Notes under the pieces: generated by a model
The model's input: the letters and a program-made list of their open reading frames with translations, nothing else
What the model was told of the DNA's origin: nothing
Databases searched by the model: none
In this document: piece by piece, positions 21,109 through 22,184 of the stretch
Layout of the letters: every line of letters starts with the position of its first letter
Position numbering within the stretch: the stretch's first letter is position 1
Origin: Oppiella nova
Taxonomy: Eukaryota > Arthropoda > Arachnida > Sarcoptiformes > Oppiidae
NCBI GenBank assembly: GCA_905397405.1
Contig: CAJPVJ010000619.1
Span: forward strand, 1-22,184
Length of the DNA: 22,184 nt
Reading direction: 5' to 3'
Position numbers and translations under genes: made by a program

Positions 21109-22143
21109 TGTGAGTAGACTTCTCACAATATAAGAGGAAATCATATATTTCTCGCGTATTCACATAAAAAGAATAACTAATATCGAGAAAACTTATCATA
21201 AAACTACTGAATACCACAAAAATATTAGAGGAACTGGAGATGTTCACATACACAAAAAACGGTAATACCAGAGTCGACTTTTATAACTTATACACTAAAC
21301 CCCAGCAAAACACACACAAACAATAGATAGCAATAAATATATATTTAATTTTCGCTGATACTTTTTGTACTTTTTGTTTTGCTTTCACTTGTATTTGTTA
21401 GGTATTAAACGTTCAGTCAGTCAGTGGTGTTGAGACTCTCGGAACACAGGATTTAATGTCTTAAATCACTGCCAAAAATTGTGGGATTAATACGGAAAAC
21501 ACAACGAAAAAAGTTTTTTTTTTGGTATTCAGTAGTTGTCTGGTTATGGGAAGGGTAGACTTTAAGCTTTTGGCATAAAGTGTATGTGTCGGGTGACTTT
21601 CTGGCTGATGACTGCACACCAGTGTATATACCATAGGCTACCAGTGGTATGAGAGAGCGAGTAGTTTTGGTACTGGCGCTCGGCTAACGTATCTAGACTT
21701 TTAACACTACTATGTTTCCCATTGATATATACGGCGCAAGACTATATGTGTCGGTGCCGCGAGTGTGTGGGGGACAGCATATCGGAATCGTTGCCTATTT
21801 ATTTGCTTACAATTTTCTATACATTTGGATATATTTTTGTGTAAATTATTGAGAATATTACAGAATTCTGTGAAAGACTTTAAATTATATTTTTTACATA
21901 TTATTTGTTTTGATGAATATTTTGTAGAATATTCTGTGGAGTATTGCGTCAAAACATGTTTTTAAGATTTTTGAAAGGTTGTTTAAATATCAAGTTTAAT
22001 TACTTTTATTGTGTCATTCATTAGTTTATTATAAATATATTTTTGTTTTTTATTAAAATTTTAATAATAATAAATACAAAATATATTTCACAAAATATAA
22101 GTATAACCACAATAAATAGCAATCATGTATTTGATACAAAAAT

Positions 22144-22184
<41 letters not shown>
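21109..22184 (+). repeat. Segmental duplication C, copy 2 (cut by window end)
   Basis: Direct homolog of 17347-18410. Differences include a 14-base deletion, loss of one GAATATTACA unit, and 2-base indels near 21711 and 21766 that rule out a shared reading frame. Opposing frames at 21710-21952 (minus) and 21765-21965 (plus) are not preserved in copy 1 and are not genes. Confidence 0.9.
22146..22184 (+). repeat. (CT)n microsatellite running off the window
   Basis: CT array at the same position in duplication C where copy 1 has an AG array. Its right boundary is outside the window. Confidence 0.95.

Noticed and set aside
1-22184. CRISPR array, operon, integrated virus or transposon proteins
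   Set aside because: No regularly spaced repeats with unique spacers, no recognisable polymerase, transposase, integrase or capsid fragments on either strand, and the gene structure is eukaryotic.

Overview
The window looks like AT-rich nuclear DNA from an animal, most likely an arthropod (a mite or other chelicerate would fit, but this is inference). The reasons are an intron-bearing rhodopsin-class receptor gene, a eukaryotic tRNA-Arg gene with internal pol III boxes and no encoded CCA, dense CT/GA microsatellites, and long non-coding stretches that are roughly three quarters A+T by eye.

Layout: 1-645 is the last intron of a receptor gene plus the left-truncated end of a dispersed repeat (A). 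646-1152 is the terminal coding exon of a class A peptide GPCR, FMRFamide-receptor-like, covering TM6, TM7, helix 8 and the tail. 2687-2838 is a weak candidate first exon of an unrecognised protein. 3699-4919 and 6672-7988 are two copies of a segmental duplication (B); the second copy follows repeat A (6479-6569). 8534-8606 is a minus-strand tRNA-Arg(ACG). 8607-14948 and 15106-17218 hold no supportable gene. 14949-15105 is a single-N assembly join with the same 78 bases on both sides. 17219-18444 and 20981-22184 are two copies of a second duplication (C), the latter cut by the window end.

The strongest observation is that parts of duplications B and C are related by complementation WITHOUT reversal. 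In B, 7142-7235 is the base-by-base complement of 4161-4254, read in the same direction and in the same alignment register, with ordinary direct identity on both sides. In C, 20981-21107 is the perfect 127-base in-place complement of 17219-17345, and direct identity resumes in the same register at 17347/21109. At the other end of C, the GA array 18411-18444 faces a CT array 22151-22184, a third possible switch. A normal inversion gives the reverse complement, so no standard rearrangement explains this, and ordinary aligners cannot see it. The cautious reading is an assembly or data-handling fault, and the N join shows this assembly has imperfect joins. The alternative is an unexplained polarity-switched copying process, such as the contested 'swinger' A<->T + C<->G exchange. 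Reads across the junctions would decide.

Apart from the receptor exon and the tRNA, nothing here forms a visible pathway or operon.
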